NCBI GenBank assembly: GCA_963820035.1
Contig: CAWFYK010000004.1
Location: 496,001-560,000, forward strand
Length of the DNA: 64,000 nt
Origin: JAWWPG01 sp963820035
GTDB taxonomy: Bacteria; Actinomycetota; Actinomycetes; Propionibacteriales; Nocardioidaceae
Direction: 5' to 3'
The notes below the pieces were generated by a model that did no database searches, was not told the DNA's origin, and was given only the letters and a program-made list of their open reading frames with translations. Made by a program: the position numbers and the translations under genes. How positions within the stretch are numbered: position 1 is the first letter of the stretch; each line of letters starts with the position of its first letter. Below, in pieces: positions 1 through 8,846 of this stretch.

Positions 1-96
1 CGTGAAGCTGTCCCACTGATCGGGCGGCGGGAAGTTGTGCAGGGCCTCGTGGCTGCGAGCGCCAGGCAGGTCAGCAGCCGAAGGCTCGGTCGTCAT
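1..96 (-). CDS. Molybdopterin oxidoreductase catalytic subunit (5' end only)
   Basis: Only the first 32 codons are present, reading from an ATG at 96 off the left edge (begins MTTEPSAADLPGARS and contains HNFPPPDQWDSF). There is no domain in this piece to classify it. The call is inferred from its place 13 nt downstream of an electron-transfer and membrane-anchor gene of the DMSO-reductase type, whose usual third partner is a molybdopterin catalytic subunit. It could be another accessory subunit instead. Confidence 0.55.
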   Translation of the reverse strand, partial: MTTEPSAADLPGARSHEALHNFPPPDQWDSFT

Positions 97-109
97 CGCA
101 CACCGGCAT

Positions 110-1633
110 TCATGAGAGAGGGACCTCCTGGCCTGCTCGCACGAAGCAGAACTCATAGCTGAGAACGGACACCTGGGAAAGCATGCCCGCAACCGCGACG
201 AGCGGCTGCATCCCGCTGTCCCCCGTCCAGCCGACGGCGGCGAGGATGGCGACAGGCAGGCACAGTCCCACGCTCAGACCCCAGTAGAGCCGGGAGTATC
301 GGCCGCGGGTCAGGATCTCGGCGCCACGCGCCGCTCCCTTGGTCTCATGGGGTCCAAGGAGCTCGACCATGCCCAATGCGACCTGCGCGACGGTCCCGAG
401 GACGAGCACTTTGGCGACCATGCCGGCCGGCCGGGCCGCCGCCTCCCCCCACAGCGACAGCACCGCGACTGCACCGGCCCCCGCCATCAGCGCCTGGGCG
501 ACCAGATGCGGGAAGAGCCAGCGCGACTGCCACAGATCTCGCCCCTCGGCCTGCGCGAAGAGGAAGGCGGTGTAGCCAGCGGCCATCACGGCTGCAGGCA
601 GGCTGAGCAGAGCGAGTACGACGTTGAGCCCGTCGGAGTCGATGCCGGCCAGCTGGGCGAGCAGCCAGATCCCCGACACCGCGGCGATCGCCATCAGGCA
701 GAAGCCGCCCTTGACGAGCCAGGAGCTCAGGTTCGGCTTGGTCAGCAGGAAGTAGAAGCGCTCGGGCCGCTTGAGGTCCCAGACCAGCAGGGCGCCGGTC
801 GTCGCCGTACCGACAACGGCCAGCGCCGGACCGAGCGTGGTCGGCCCATCGAGCCCGATACCGAACAGCACTGCGAAAGCCGACACGAGCAAGGCGCCCG
901 CTCCGACCCCCTTGGTCCAGAGATATGTCGCAACCCGCCAGCCCCAGGGTCTCGCGTGCGCAGTGTTGAGCGTCGTGGCTGCCGTCGGGTCGTCGCCCGC
1001 GCCGTCCTGCGACATCAACAGCCGGAGGTCGTCCGGCTGGGACCAGATGTAGGCGTCGTGGACCGGGGCGGCCAGTGGGTCGAGCACGAGGTCGCTCGCT
1101 CCGACGTAGTGCACGTTCGGCCCAGTCTGCTGCTCCGGCGCTCGGACGGATGTCTCGTTCGCGGCGACGAGCTGGCTGATGCCGCTCAGGGGGTCGTCGA
1201 GGTCACCGACCCAGATGCTGTGGGTGGGACAGACCGTCACGCACGCGGGCTCGAGACCGTTGTCGACCCGGTGCGCACAGAAGTTGCACTTGGCCGCGGT
1301 GTTGGTCTCCTTGTCGATGTAGATCGCGTCGTAGGGACACGCCTGCATGCACGACTTGCAGCCGATGCACAGCTCGTTGTCGAAGTCGACGATCCCGTCA
1401 TCGCGCTTGAAGAGCGCGTTCGTGGGACAGATCTCGATGCACGGCGCATCCGTGCAGTGGTTGCACCGCATCACGCCGAAGTCGCGGGTCGAGTCCGGGA
1501 AGGTGCCGGAGTCCACATACTTCACCCAGGTGCGGAACTGGCCGACGGGGATCTGGTGCTCGGTCTTGCAGGCCACGGTGCATGCGTGGCACCCGATGCA
1601 GGTGCGGTGGTCGATCGCGAAGCCGTATCTCAC
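110..1633 (-). CDS. 4Fe-4S ferredoxin / NrfD-type membrane anchor fusion
   Basis: 507 aa. The first ~200 residues carry four ferredoxin clusters with 16 cysteines (CIGCHACTVAC, CNHCTDAPCIEIC, CIGCKSCMQAC, CNFC...CVTVC), as in DmsB/NrfC subunits that pass electrons to a molybdoenzyme. From ~230 to the end there are about eight hydrophobic segments, including a PERFYFLLTKPN stretch typical of NrfD/PsrC-like quinol-interacting anchors. Electron-transfer and anchor subunits are normally separate genes, so this is a BC-type fusion. The GTG start overlaps the tesB stop by 4 nt (GTGA), so translation is probably coupled, and the catalytic subunit follows 13 nt later. The substrate cannot be read from the sequence. 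Confidence 0.88.
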   Translation of the reverse strand: MRYGFAIDHRTCIGCHACTVACKTEHQIPVGQFRTWVKYVDSGTFPDSTRDFGVMRCNHCTDAPCIEICPTNALFKRDDGIVDFDNELCIGCKSCMQACPYDAIYIDKETNTAAKCNFCAHRVDNGLEPACVTVCPTHSIWVGDLDDPLSGISQLVAANETSVRAPEQQTGPNVHYVGASDLVLDPLAAPVHDAYIWSQPDDLRLLMSQDGAGDDPTAATTLNTAHARPWGWRVATYLWTKGVGAGALLVSAFAVLFGIGLDGPTTLGPALAVVGTATTGALLVWDLKRPERFYFLLTKPNLSSWLVKGGFCLMAIAAVSGIWLLAQLAGIDSDGLNVVLALLSLPAAVMAAGYTAFLFAQAEGRDLWQSRWLFPHLVAQALMAGAGAVAVLSLWGEAAARPAGMVAKVLVLGTVAQVALGMVELLGPHETKGAARGAEILTRGRYSRLYWGLSVGLCLPVAILAAVGWTGDSGMQPLVAVAGMLSQVSVLSYEFCFVRAGQEVPLS

Positions 1634-2514
1634 GACAACCCCTCCCGGGCGGCGCCGAGCGGGCGGATCAACCCCTCCTGCGCGACGGAGGCGACGAGCG
1701 CGCCTTCCCGGGTGAAGACGCGGCCCAGGGCGAAGCCACGCGCCCCAGACGCGGACGGCGAGTGCTGGTCATAGAGCATCCACTGGTCGGCACGGAAGGG
1801 CCGGTGGAACCAGATCGAGTGGTCGAGCGATGCCGGCTGCACCTGCGGCGATGCGATGATCAGCCCGTGGGGCACCAGGCTGACGCCGAGCAGGGTGAGG
1901 TCGCTCGCATAGGCGAGCACACAGATGTTGGTGACGCGGTCGGGCGGCACCTCGTCCGAGGCCTTCAGCCAGATCTGGGCCCTGGCGGGCTCCCCGGCGG
2001 GACTCAGGCTCCCACCTGGGCGGGAGTCGCCGGCGTACCGCACGTCGAGTGCGGCCCACTCGCGCTCCCATGACGTGTCGTCGTGCCGGCCGGTGACCTT
2101 GCGGAACAGGTCGCCCATCGTCGGGCACTCCTCCGGTGGCGGTACGTCGGGCATGGCGTCCTGGTGGTCGAAGCCGATCTCGGTCACGTGGAAGGACGCC
2201 GTCAGGAAGAAGATCGACTTGCCGTGCTGGCGGGCCACGACTCTCCTGGTGGCGAAGGAACGGCCGTCCCGGATGCGCTCCACGTCGTAGACGATCGGCA
2301 CTGCGGTGTCGCCCGGGCGCAGGAAGTAGGCGTGTAGCGAGTGGGCTGACACCTCGTGCGGGGTCGTCTGGCAGGCGGCTGCCAACGCCTGAGCCGCGAC
2401 CTGGCCGCCGAAGACCCGCTGCATCGCCGTGTCGGGTTGACGGCCGCGGAACAGGTCGACCTCCAGCTGCTCGAGCTCGAGCAGCTCCAGCATTGCGGGG
2501 ACGGAGTTCGGCAC
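1630..2514 (-). CDS. tesB: Acyl-CoA thioesterase II
   Basis: About 294 aa from the chosen GTG at 2514 (MPNSVPAMLELLELEQ), which matches the usual TesB N-terminus and length (~286 aa). An ATG at 2493 is the alternative; the longer open frame upstream is not convincing. It has the double hot-dog features VFGGQVAAQAL near the N-terminus, HSLHAYFLRPGD, and LDHSIWFHRPFRADQW in the second half. It hydrolyses acyl-CoA to free acid and CoA. It is divergent from fadA-fadB, which fits fatty-acid turnover. Its 3' end is translationally coupled to the ferredoxin-NrfD gene, an unexpected partner. Confidence 0.9.
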   Translation of the reverse strand: MPNSVPAMLELLELEQLEVDLFRGRQPDTAMQRVFGGQVAAQALAAACQTTPHEVSAHSLHAYFLRPGDTAVPIVYDVERIRDGRSFATRRVVARQHGKSIFFLTASFHVTEIGFDHQDAMPDVPPPEECPTMGDLFRKVTGRHDDTSWEREWAALDVRYAGDSRPGGSLSPAGEPARAQIWLKASDEVPPDRVTNICVLAYASDLTLLGVSLVPHGLIIASPQVQPASLDHSIWFHRPFRADQWMLYDQHSPSASGARGFALGRVFTREGALVASVAQEGLIRPLGAAREGLS

Positions 2515-2580
2515 CGGACGATCATTGCACTGCCGGGATTCGTTGTGAGACGAGGCACACGGGAGACCGATGCCCGCTCT

Positions 2581-2598
2581 TGTTACTGTCGAGTAGCA
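2581..2598. promoter_or_regulatory. Candidate operator in the tesB / fadAB divergent region
   Basis: TGTTACTGTCGAGTAGCA is an inverted repeat with 7-bp arms, one mismatch and a 4-nt centre. It lies between the divergent tesB and fadA starts. TAGCAT at 2594-2599 could serve as a -10 box for fadA. The symmetry suits a TetR- or MarR-type dimer, but the regulator is unknown. Confidence 0.45.
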
Positions 2599-2663
2599 TC
2601 GGAGGAGAACGCCCCGACATGCATCGCATGACTCGCAGACACCCAGCATCCAGAGGAGCCACC

Positions 2664-3887
2664 GTGGCCCGGCAACTCCGTGAGGTCGTCTTCGTCGACG
2701 GCGTCCGAACCCCTTTCGGCAAGGCGCACGGCGTCTTCAACGACACCCGCGCAGACGACCTGGTCATCAAGTGCATCGCCGAGCTGATGCGACGTCATCC
2801 CGAGCTGCCACCCGAGCGCGTGGACGAGGTGGCCGTCGCGGCGACCACCCAGATCGGCGACCAGGGCCTCACGATCGGCCGGACGGCCGGCATGCTGAGC
2901 GGGCTGCCGAAGACGACCCCCGGCTATGCGATCGACCGGATGTGTGCCGGGGCGATGACGGCGGTCACCACGACAGCGGCCGGAATCGCCTTCGGTGCCT
3001 ATGACGTGGTCGTCGCAGGAGGTGTCGAGCACATGAGCCGGCACCCGATGGGCGAGGGCGTCGACCCCAACCCTCGGATCCTCTCCGAGCGGCTCGTCGA
3101 CCCATCGGCCCTGGTGATGGGCGCGACTGCGGAGAACCTGCACGACAGGTTCCCGGCCGTGACCAAGAAGCGGGCCGACGCCTACGCGGCCGCCTCCCAG
3201 GCCAAGACGGCTGCCGCCTATGAGGCCGGTCAGATCCAGCCACACCTGGTCGACGTCGCCACCCGGTCGCCGGAGCTCGGCTGGGGCCTTGTCACCAAGG
3301 ACGAGCCACCCCGGCCCGGCACCACGCCCGCGGACCTGGCGGCCCTCAAGACGCCCTTCCGCCCGCACGGCAGGGTCACGGCGGGCAACTCCGCCGGCCT
3401 GAACGACGGCGCCACCGCCTGCCTGCTGGCAGACGAGGAGACCGCGCGCGAGCTCGGGCTGCCCGTCCGGATGCGATTGGTCTCCTACGCGTTCGCCGGC
3501 GTGGAGCCGGAGGTGATGGGAGTCGGTCCGATCCCGGCGACCGAGAAGGCGCTCGCCAAGGCCGGGCTCTCGATCGACGACATCGGACTCTTCGAGATCA
3601 ACGAGGCGTTCGCCGTACAGGTCCTCGCATTCCTCGACCACTACGGCATCGCCGATGACGACCCCCGCGTCAACCCCTACGGCGGAGCGATCGCCGTCGG
3701 ACACCCGCTGGCCTCGTCGGGTGTCCGCCTGATGCTCCAGCTCGCCGATCATTTCGAGGAGCACCCCGAGGTGCGCTACGGCATCACGACCATGTGTATC
3801 GGGATCGGCATGGGCGGCACGGTCGTCTGGGAGAACCCGCGGTGGTCAGCTTCCACATCCGACACGAGCCAGGAGTCTGCAGCATGA
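2664..3887 (+). CDS. fadA: Acetyl-CoA C-acyltransferase (3-ketoacyl-CoA thiolase)
   Basis: 407 aa from GTG 2664, chosen for the GAGGAG Shine-Dalgarno 5 nt upstream and the thiolase-like start ARQLREVVFVDGVRTPFG. The nucleophilic Cys is in DRMCAGAMTAV. The His is in GGAIAVGHPLASSGVR, and the second catalytic Cys is in TMCIGIGMGGTVV. It performs the last step of beta-oxidation, cleaving 3-ketoacyl-CoA with CoA. The stop overlaps the fadB start by 4 nt (ATGA), so the two chains of the trifunctional complex are made together. Confidence 0.95.
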   Translation: MARQLREVVFVDGVRTPFGKAHGVFNDTRADDLVIKCIAELMRRHPELPPERVDEVAVAATTQIGDQGLTIGRTAGMLSGLPKTTPGYAIDRMCAGAMTAVTTTAAGIAFGAYDVVVAGGVEHMSRHPMGEGVDPNPRILSERLVDPSALVMGATAENLHDRFPAVTKKRADAYAAASQAKTAAAYEAGQIQPHLVDVATRSPELGWGLVTKDEPPRPGTTPADLAALKTPFRPHGRVTAGNSAGLNDGATACLLADEETARELGLPVRMRLVSYAFAGVEPEVMGVGPIPATEKALAKAGLSIDDIGLFEINEAFAVQVLAFLDHYGIADDDPRVNPYGGAIAVGHPLASSGVRLMLQLADHFEEHPEVRYGITTMCIGIGMGGTVVWENPRWSASTSDTSQESAA

Positions 3888-5995
3888 CGACGACCCTCGA
3901 CACCATGCTCGACCAGGCTGTCGCCATGTCACCCGACGACGAGGTCGTGACCCGCACGTTGAGCCGCGACGTCGAGCTGCCGCTCGGCGCCGGGACGATG
4001 GCCCTGCTCACGTTGGACAACGGCCTCGACCACACCAAGCCCAACACGTTGGGGCCGCGTGGACTCGCGTCCCTCAACGAGGCGCTCGACGCGGCGCTGG
4101 GCCGCGACGAGGTCGTCGCCATCGGCATCACGGGCAAGCCTTTCATCCTCGCCGTCGGCGCCGACCTGACCGGAGTCCCCCTGATCAGCTCACGCGACCA
4201 GGCCAAGGTCATCGCCGAGCTCGGTCACGGTGTGATGCGCAAGCTCCGCGACGGCGGCAAACCGTCGTTCTGCTTCATCAACGGCGCCGCCCTCGGTGGC
4301 GGCCTCGAGCTCGCGCTGCACTGCGACTACCGCACGGTGCTCGACTCGGTGCCGGCGATCGCGACGCCCGAGGTCTTCCTCGGCCTGGTGCCCGGCTGGG
4401 GAGGCGCTTTCCTGCTGCCGAACCTCATCGGTGCCGAGAAGGCCGTCAAAGTGATCGTCGAGAACCCGCTCAACCAGAACACGATGCTCAACGGGCGCAA
4501 GGCTTTCGAGCTGGGCATCGCCGATGAGATGTATGGCGGCGCCGACTTCCTGGAGCGGTCGCTGCTCTGGTCCGCTCAGGTGCTGACCGGTGTGGCCAAG
4601 GTCGAGCGCCCCGAAGTGGACCGGGGCGACGCGTGGGATGCTGCGGTGGCCAAGGGCCGGGCCGGGGTCGACGCCCGGTTGCACGGGGCGGCCCCGGCGC
4701 CGTACCGGGCGCTCGAGCTCATCGCCGATGCGAAGTCCGCGACTCGGGACGCCGCTTTCGCGGCCGAGGACGAGGTGCTCGCCGACCTGATCATGAGCCC
4801 GGAGCTCCGCTCCGGTCTCTACTCGTTCGACCTGGTCCAGAAGCGCGCCAGGAGGCCCGCCGGCGCCCCCGACAAGGGTCTCGCCCGCCCGGTCGGCAAG
4901 GTGGGCATCGTCGGCGCCGGGCTGATGGCGAGCCAGCTCGCCCTGCTCTTCGCCCGCCGGCTCGAGGTGCCCGTCGTGATGACAGATCTCGACCAGCAGC
5001 GGGTGGATGCCGGCGTCGGGTCGGTCCACGCGGAGGTCGACAAGCTCCTCGCCAAGGGTCGTCTCTCCTCCGACAAGGCCAACCGGCTCAAGGCGCTCGT
5101 GAGCGGCCGCGCCGACCTCACGGACTTCGCCGATGCCGACTTCGTCATCGAGGCGGTCTTCGAGGAGCTCGGCGTCAAGAAGCGCGTGCTGGCCGACCTC
5201 GAGGCCGTTGTCGGCGACGAGGCGGTGCTCGCCACCAACACGTCGTCCCTGTCGGTGACGGCGATGGCGGCCGACCTGGCACACCCGGAGCGTGTCGTCG
5301 GCTTCCACTTCTTCAACCCCGTGGCGGTGCTGCCGCTGCTGGAGATCGTGCGCGGCGAGCAGACCGATGACGCGACGCTGGCCACCGCCTTCGCGGTCGC
5401 GAAGACGCTGAAGAAATCGTCGGTCCTCGTCAAGGACGCACCGGCCTTCGTCGTCAACCGGCTGCTCACGCGGTTCCTCGGCGAGGTGACCAAGGCCGTC
5501 GACGAAGGAACCGATCCTGAGGTGGCCGACCACGCCCTCGACCCGCTGGGTCTGCCGATGAGCCCGTTCGTGCTGCTCCAGCTCGTCGGACCCGCCATCG
5601 GGCTGCATGTCGCGGAGACGCTCCACGAGGCGCTCGGCGACCGCTTCTACGTCAGTGACAACCTGAAGGCGCTCGTCGAGGCCAAGAAGCCCGGCCTGTG
5701 GTCGTGGAACGAGAAGGGGCAGCCCTACCTCGCCGAAGACACCGCCGCACTGCTGACGGCCGGAGACAGCCCGTCGACCGCCGACGAGGTCCGCGACCGC
5801 GCCATGGCGGCGTTGGCCGAGGAGATCCGGCTGATGCTCGACGAGGAGGTCGTGGCGGCGGCCGCCGACATCGACCTGTGCCTCATCTTGGGGGCGGGGT
5901 GGCCGTTCCACCTGGGCGGCATCACGCCGTACCTCGACAGGAGCGGCATCAGCGAGCGCGTCACCGGAAGCCGCTTCGCCCCGCTGCCCTCCTGA
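3884..5995 (+). CDS. fadB: Fatty-acid oxidation alpha subunit: enoyl-CoA hydratase / 3-hydroxyacyl-CoA dehydrogenase
   Basis: 703 aa. The N-terminal crotonase domain has INGAALGGGLELALHCDYR and PEVFLGLVPGWGGAF, which hold the two catalytic glutamates. The NAD-binding fold follows with VGIVGAGLMASQLALLFARR, then NTSSLSVTAMA, GFHFFNPVAVLPLLEIV and the C-terminal domain (DAPAFVVNRLLTRFLGE). It hydrates enoyl-CoA and oxidises the 3-hydroxy product, which FadA then cleaves. The start overlaps the fadA stop. Two partial copies of a family A repeat begin about 45 nt after its stop. Confidence 0.95.
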   Translation: MTTTLDTMLDQAVAMSPDDEVVTRTLSRDVELPLGAGTMALLTLDNGLDHTKPNTLGPRGLASLNEALDAALGRDEVVAIGITGKPFILAVGADLTGVPLISSRDQAKVIAELGHGVMRKLRDGGKPSFCFINGAALGGGLELALHCDYRTVLDSVPAIATPEVFLGLVPGWGGAFLLPNLIGAEKAVKVIVENPLNQNTMLNGRKAFELGIADEMYGGADFLERSLLWSAQVLTGVAKVERPEVDRGDAWDAAVAKGRAGVDARLHGAAPAPYRALELIADAKSATRDAAFAAEDEVLADLIMSPELRSGLYSFDLVQKRARRPAGAPDKGLARPVGKVGIVGAGLMASQLALLFARRLEVPVVMTDLDQQRVDAGVGSVHAEVDKLLAKGRLSSDKANRLKALVSGRADLTDFADADFVIEAVFEELGVKKRVLADLEAVVGDEAVLATNTSSLSVTAMAADLAHPERVVGFHFFNPVAVLPLLEIVRGEQTDDATLATAFAVAKTLKKSSVLVKDAPAFVVNRLLTRFLGEVTKAVDEGTDPEVADHALDPLGLPMSPFVLLQLVGPAIGLHVAETLHEALGDRFYVSDNLKALVEAKKPGLWSWNEKGQPYLAEDTAALLTAGDSPSTADEVRDRAMAALAEEIRLMLDEEVVAAAADIDLCLILGAGWPFHLGGITPYLDRSGISERVTGSRFAPLPS

Positions 5996-6040
5996 CCCGA
6001 TCAGCTCGGCAGCCGGGCCAGGATCAGACCCTCAAGACCG

Positions 6041-6135
6041 GGTGGTCCGTCACGTTCCGGGACCCTGCCCGGGTGGTCCGTCACGTTCCGGGGTGTGCAA
6101 ATCGATTGGCCTGCCCCGGAACGTGACGGACCACC
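6041..6135. repeat. Family A inverted element, copy A1 (with an extra left arm)
   Basis: The core at 6072-6135 has perfect 22-bp inverted arms (core TCCGTCACGTTCCGGGG) around a 20-nt loop containing GCAAATCGATTGGCC. A second copy of the left arm lies just before it at 6041-6061. Copies A2 (7282-7345) and A3 (16277-16340) have the same 22-20-22 geometry and a similar loop. As RNA it would form a very stable hairpin and could terminate fadAB transcription, though there is no U tract. Confidence 0.9.
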
Positions 6136-6238
6136 GGGAGTGGGGCGCGCATTCGGACACTGTCCACAGGACCGCCCGGGGTGCTGGAGGCTGTGGACGG
6201 CCACCGCACCGACCGGCCATCCGAACCAGGATCAGCAG

Positions 6239-7255
6239 ATGCATCGCTGGGACAGCAGAGCCAACCCCCCACCTGAAGGCGTGCCACCCGTGCTCGGCAG
6301 CGGTCGCTCCGGGTCCTGGGCTCGTGACCAGGTACGGCGGGGCACCTGGCGGCGGTCGAGCCGCGGCTTCTACGTCCCTGTCAACGCCCCCGACTCGCCC
6401 TCGCAACGGATCGCCGAGGCCGCCGCCAGGCTGCCGACCTATGGCGCGATCGGGGGCTGGGCGGCGGCGTACTGGAGAGGAGCTCGCTTCCTCGACGGGC
6501 GGCATGGCTTGGACCCTCAAGGCGGCGGCAGTGCCTCCGCCCGCCTGCACCGAGCGCCGGTCCTGCTGTGCGTCGGGGACGGCACCGGTCACATCCGACC
6601 GTCACCGGGCGTACAACTGTCGCGAGCCCGCCTCACCGCCGAGGACGTGACGGTCGTGCGCGGGCTGGCCGTCACCACGGCCGTCCGCACCGCCTTCGAC
6701 GGGGCCCGGCTGGCCCCGTCACTGGTCGAGGCGGTCGTCTTCCTCGACATGATGATGGCGGCGGGACTCCTCACCCTGGACGAGCTCGCGGCGTACCTGC
6801 CCGCCCACCGGCCCGCGTGGAAGGGCGTCGGCCAGGCGCGGGGCGCATGGTCCCTGGCCGACCCGGCCTCGAAGAGTCCGCCCGAGACACGGTTGCGGAT
6901 GCTCTGGATCCGCGAGGCCGGCCTTCCCCGGCCGCTCGTCAACCGTGCCGTCTTCTCGCTCGACGGAGCGTTGATCGGGATCCCTGATCTGCTCGACGTC
7001 GAGTCCGCAACCGTCGGGGAGTACGACGGCGAGGAGCATCGCGACCTCCGGAACCATACGGCGGACAACGCCCGCGAGGAGACGTTCGAGGAGCATGGCC
7101 TCGTGGTTGCCCGGGTCACCTCGATCGACCTGGGCAGGACCGGCCCCACGGTCCAGCGGCTGAACCGAGCCTGGCGCCGAGGCATGGGCCGGGACCGGGC
7201 CCGCGACAGGTGGACCCTCTGCCAGCCCGACTGGTATCGGCAGCGGACCCGCTGA
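6239..7255 (+). CDS. AbiEi-like / restriction-endonuclease-fold protein (orphan)
   Basis: 338 aa from ATG 6239. The N-terminal half resembles AbiEi-type antitoxin domains of actinobacterial genomes (winged-helix-like start GSWARDQVRRGTWRRSSRGFY; R-T-AFD stretch VTTAVRTAFDG). The C-terminal part has PETRLRMLWIREAGLP, IGIPDLLDVE and VGEYDGEEHRD, which resemble the PD...E-x-D/G core of Vsr/DUF559-like nuclease folds. No toxin partner lies beside it. An inverted repeat (CTGTCCACAG at 6160, CTGTGGACGG at 6191) precedes it. It is flanked on both sides by family A elements, as if it were a cassette. Function unknown; DNA cleavage is not demonstrated. Confidence 0.65.
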   Translation: MHRWDSRANPPPEGVPPVLGSGRSGSWARDQVRRGTWRRSSRGFYVPVNAPDSPSQRIAEAAARLPTYGAIGGWAAAYWRGARFLDGRHGLDPQGGGSASARLHRAPVLLCVGDGTGHIRPSPGVQLSRARLTAEDVTVVRGLAVTTAVRTAFDGARLAPSLVEAVVFLDMMMAAGLLTLDELAAYLPAHRPAWKGVGQARGAWSLADPASKSPPETRLRMLWIREAGLPRPLVNRAVFSLDGALIGIPDLLDVESATVGEYDGEEHRDLRNHTADNAREETFEEHGLVVARVTSIDLGRTGPTVQRLNRAWRRGMGRDRARDRWTLCQPDWYRQRTR

Positions 7256-7281
7256 CCCGACCAACCGCGGAGCTCCTCCCC

Positions 7282-7345
7282 GATGGTTCGTCACGTTCCG
7301 GGGAGAGCAAACCGATTTGTCTGCCCCGGAACGTGACGGACCACC
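7282..7345. repeat. Family A inverted element, copy A2
   Basis: Two 22-nt arms (left 7282-7303, right 7324-7345) with about two mismatches enclose a 20-nt loop containing GCAAACCGATTTGTC. It lies between the convergent ends of the AbiEi-like gene and the lipoprotein gene, where it could act as a bidirectional terminator. Confidence 0.9.
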
Positions 7346-7397
7346 CAGGGTCTATCCCCAAGTGGCAGTCAGGTCCTGGCGAGACCGTGGGCCCAGG

Positions 7398-8666
7398 TCA
7401 CTGCAGGGCGGCGAGCAGGCCGAACGCTCCGTGCGCGACCTGGCCCGGCGTCAGGCCGTAGACCTTGCCTAGAGCCTCGGCCGTGTGCTCGTCCTCATAG
7501 GGCGCGTCCGCGTACGACGCATAGGTGCTCATCAGTCGCTCGAGCCGGGCGACCCCGCCGTGGTCGACCAGATAGGTCACGCAGGCCATCGCGAGGGGAT
7601 AGTCGGTATCCGGGTCCTGCCCGTAGAGCCCGGAGGTGGTGAGCACCCGCGGCCGGTTCATCAGGCGCTGGTAGGTCGACGGCGTCATGTATTCACTGCG
7701 CAGCCCGGCCGGCTGGTGCGAGACGTACTCGGCGAGCCCCTCGGTCAGCCACGTGGGGTTGGCCCCTGAGTAACGGAACATCAGGTAGTGGGTGAGCTCG
7801 TGGCGCAGCAGGACCGGGTCCCGGTCGAGGACCGAGATGTACGTCGGGTTGACCTTCACCCGAAGGCCGGCGAGCGAGGTCTGGCGGAAGTCGCGACCGG
7901 CGGAGACTCCGAACGTGACGGCCGCCGCCGACTCCCGGTTGTCGAACTTCGTGACCGAACCCGACGACGTCGCGTCGACCATCAGGTGGTCGTCGACGGG
8001 CACGTCGAGGATCCCGGCATCGAACCTGAGGTCTGTCTCGACCGTGTTGGCGAGGTCGGTCGCGGCCCCCGGTCTGGTCGCGTCCGCGACCACGATCAGG
8101 TGTCCGCGGGTCACCACGGCGATCCTGGGTCCGGCCCAGGGGCGGGCGGTGTCGCCGCCGGTCTGCGAGGAGTCCGTGCGGTCGGCGGCGAGCAGCCAGC
8201 CTCCCGACCGCTTGACGAAGGTCTCCGCCACCTCGTTGGCCACCGGCGCCCGGTCGGTGCCGGCGAACCCGACGTGCTCGACGACCTCCGGACTGAGGAG
8301 CGGACCACCCGTGATCCCGGGAGCGTTGGTAAGACCGGCGTCACCGACCTCGAAGCTCATCGACGTCACCGGCAACGCCTGCAGATTCTCGAACATCACC
8401 CGCTGCGCGTCGTAGAAGGACCGGTTCGTCGGGTCGACGGTCGCGAGGAACGCCGCCTCGTCGCCGTGGAGCACGGCCGCGGCCCGCGCGGCGGCGAGCC
8501 GCCGGATCGCGACGAAGTCGTGGTGGCTCGGACTCACGGATGGGGCGGACGGCGACACCTCGACCCGGGACCCGGCCACCATCGGGTGGGCGGCACACCC
8601 TGCCAGGACGACCAGGACGACCAGGGCGACCGCAGCACACGCCGCCAACCGCGATCTCAGCGCCAC
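7398..8666 (-). CDS. Lipoprotein with a gluzincin (HExxH) peptidase domain
   Basis: 422 aa from GTG 8666, chosen for a GGAAGG ribosome site upstream and because it begins directly with the signal peptide (ALRSRLAACAAVALVVLVVLAGC). VLAGC is a lipobox, so the protein should be lipid-anchored outside the membrane. The middle has a two-part fold without recognised motifs. HELTHYLMFR gives the zinc-binding HExxH, and NPTWLTEGLAEYVS supplies the downstream Glu of the peptidase MA-like gluzincin family. Substrate unknown. It stands alone between family A element A2 and a 25-nt tandem repeat. Confidence 0.8.
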   Translation of the reverse strand: MALRSRLAACAAVALVVLVVLAGCAAHPMVAGSRVEVSPSAPSVSPSHHDFVAIRRLAAARAAAVLHGDEAAFLATVDPTNRSFYDAQRVMFENLQALPVTSMSFEVGDAGLTNAPGITGGPLLSPEVVEHVGFAGTDRAPVANEVAETFVKRSGGWLLAADRTDSSQTGGDTARPWAGPRIAVVTRGHLIVVADATRPGAATDLANTVETDLRFDAGILDVPVDDHLMVDATSSGSVTKFDNRESAAAVTFGVSAGRDFRQTSLAGLRVKVNPTYISVLDRDPVLLRHELTHYLMFRYSGANPTWLTEGLAEYVSHQPAGLRSEYMTPSTYQRLMNRPRVLTTSGLYGQDPDTDYPLAMACVTYLVDHGGVARLERLMSTYASYADAPYEDEHTAEALGKVYGLTPGQVAHGAFGLLAALQ

Positions 8667-8846
8667 GGACCTGCCTTCCGGGTTCGCACACGCTCGTCCG
8701 CGCGTTCCTGTCCGGATTCTACGTCGGGCGTGGAAGCCCGAGACGTCGTGATGCACACCTCTGCCGGCTGAGCCAGACCTGTGGACGGACGACGTCGAGC
8801 TGGGCGCGGCCCGCGGCTGTCGCGCCCCTACGACTCCTCAGCAGGT

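Noticed and set aside
4190..5911. Long antisense open frame opposite fadB
   Set aside because: High-GC shadow frame. The opposite strand encodes a full FadB with catalytic motifs.
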